Shown here: positions 63,106 to 64,000 of the stretch, piece after piece | Layout of the letters: the number at the start of each line of letters is the position of its first letter | Position numbering within the stretch: the first letter of the stretch is position 1 | DNA from: Saccharopolyspora indica | GTDB taxonomy: Bacteria > Actinomycetota > Actinomycetes > Mycobacteriales > Pseudonocardiaceae | NCBI RefSeq assembly: GCF_027853965.1 | Contig: NZ_JAQGLB010000020.1 | Span: 1-64,000, forward strand | Direction of reading: 5' to 3' | DNA: 64,000 nucleotides | Translations under genes and position numbers: made by a program | Notes under the pieces: model-generated | Databases searched by the model: none | What the model was told of the DNA's origin: nothing | Seen by the model: the letters and a program-made list of their open reading frames with translations, nothing else

Positions 63106-64000
63106 GTGAGCACGCGAATGCTTCCGGCTGTGGTGGCCATCGTGCTGGGGGCGCTGCTGGCGATCGCGCTGTTCGTCCCCTACGTCGCCAGGCAGTACCG
63201 CAGGCGCGGCGAACTCGGCATCGGAAATGCCGCGCTGGCGCTGGCCGGGCTCGTCTACAGCCTCGGGCTGGTCGCCTACGTGCTGCTCCCGCTGCCCGCC
63301 ATGGGCCCGGACTTCTGCGCGGTCTACGGCACCAGCGCTCCACAGTGGACCCCGTTCAACTTCCTCACCGACATGGAGAAGGAAGCGATCGGCACCGGGA
63401 TCGCCGCCACCTTGCGCAACCCGGCGCTGACCCAGGTGCTGCTGAACGTGGCGCTGTTCCTGCCGCTGGGCATGTTCGTCCGGTACATGTTCCAGCGCAG
63501 CGTGCTCGCCACCACGGCGATCGGCCTGGGCGTGTCGCTGCTGATCGAGCTGACGCAGGTCACCGGCATCTGGTTCCTCTACCCGTGCGCGTACCGGCTG
63601 TTCGACGTCGACGACCTGATGGCCAACGGGCTCGGTGCGCTGCTCGGCGCGCTCGCGGCACCGGTGCTGCGAGCGGTGCCGGGCCAGCGCCTCGACACCG
63701 ACCCGGGCCAGCCGAGGCCGGTGACCAGGTCGCGGCGGCTGCTGGCGATGGTGTGCGATCTGATGGCCTACCAGTTCACCGCCGTCGTCTTCGGCACCGC
63801 CGCCAACGTGGGCCTGCTCGCCGTGCACGGCGATCTGATCAGCGGCGACATCGGTCCGCTGCCCGAGCTGGCCGGGTACGCCGAGGTGACCGCGGTGGCG
63901 CCCTGGGTGCCGTGGTTGCTGCTGGCGGTCGTCGTACCGCTGGTGGGCAAGGCGCCGAGCCTCGGTCAGCGCATCGTGCGGTTGCAGGCCACCAGGAGCG
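63106..64000 (+). CDS. VanZ-RDD fusion membrane protein (3' partial)
   Basis: The frame is open to the window end, so the gene is incomplete; 298 residues are visible. GTG at 63106 has AAGGGGAG four bases upstream. After a signal-like first helix, a VanZ domain appears (NVALFLPLGMFVRYMFQRSV, IGLGVSLLIELTQVTG, YRLFDVDDLMANGLGALLGA) and, near the edge, an RDD domain begins (RRLLAMVCDLMAYQFTAVVF, LVGKAPSLGQRIVRLQATRS). VanZ-type proteins alter peptidoglycan or envelope antibiotics sensitivity; RDD proteins are membrane proteins of unclear transport role. The fusion is known in actinobacteria. Confidence 0.82.
   Translation, partial: MSTRMLPAVVAIVLGALLAIALFVPYVARQYRRRGELGIGNAALALAGLVYSLGLVAYVLLPLPAMGPDFCAVYGTSAPQWTPFNFLTDMEKEAIGTGIAATLRNPALTQVLLNVALFLPLGMFVRYMFQRSVLATTAIGLGVSLLIELTQVTGIWFLYPCAYRLFDVDDLMANGLGALLGALAAPVLRAVPGQRLDTDPGQPRPVTRSRRLLAMVCDLMAYQFTAVVFGTAANVGLLAVHGDLISGDIGPLPELAGYAEVTAVAPWVPWLLLAVVVPLVGKAPSLGQRIVRLQATRS

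Overview
The window is GC-rich throughout, with GTG starts, 4-nt ATGA/GTGA gene overlaps, AGGAGG-type ribosome sites, EspG/PPE-like genes and an Mce4 operon. This points to a mycolate-related actinomycete of the Pseudonocardiaceae; Saccharopolyspora or Amycolatopsis is my guess, made without a database. There are no rRNA or tRNA genes, CRISPR arrays or transposases that I can see.

Region 1 (1-9.5 kb) is the 3' end of a nonribosomal peptide cluster. It holds a 5'-truncated Cy-A-PCP protein whose A-domain pocket reads as cysteine and which ends in a decayed epimerization domain, then a C-A-PCP protein, an acyl-CoA dehydrogenase-family oxidase and a type II thioesterase, all overlapping or nearly so. 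Two regulators follow: a small LuxR-type protein and an XRE-NB-ARC-TPR protein. A three-gene operon of excisionase-like HTH, DUF4180 and SUMF1-domain proteins closes this part at 14.4 kb.

Region 2 (14.5-48.8 kb) is a steroid (cholesterol-type) uptake and side-chain degradation locus. It includes a FadA5-like thiolase divergent from CYP125; two Ltp3/Ltp4-like thiolase-fold proteins with a DUF35 partner and two LLM flavin oxidoreductases; a FadD ligase; EchA19 divergent from FadD19; a nitronate monooxygenase-like protein; FadD17-FadE27-FadE26; an SDR-ALDH-SDR set; and the full yrbE4AB-mce4ABCDEF importer. Nine copies of a KstR-like palindrome (TnnAACnnGTTnnA) lie in its control regions, so the genes look like one sterol regulon: import by Mce4, C26 oxidation by CYP125, CoA activation by FadD17/FadD19, then beta-oxidation by FadE26/27, EchA19, SDR and thiolase. 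Ring-degradation genes, the KstR gene and the MceG ATPase are not in the window. A MarR-MFS-SDR group sits inside the locus as a separate unit.

Region 3 (48.8-64 kb) is mixed. It has a NACHT-type STAND ATPase with 14 WD40 repeats, overlapped by a small upstream gene; the two proteins share a matching short motif that suggests amyloid-type (RHIM/BASS-like) signalling. Then come a DUF3060-like lipoprotein, a methyltransferase divergent from an XRE-cupin regulator, a Pro/Gln-rich membrane protein, a DnaK standing alone, an EspG / PE-like / DUF3558 / PPE-like group, a YdcF-family membrane protein and a VanZ-RDD protein cut by the window end.

Three families of long hairpin repeats mark gene ends across the window, and a 233-bp highly structured element flanked by a 5-bp direct repeat splits mce4D from mce4E. 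These, together with the paired STAND motif, are the most unusual features seen.
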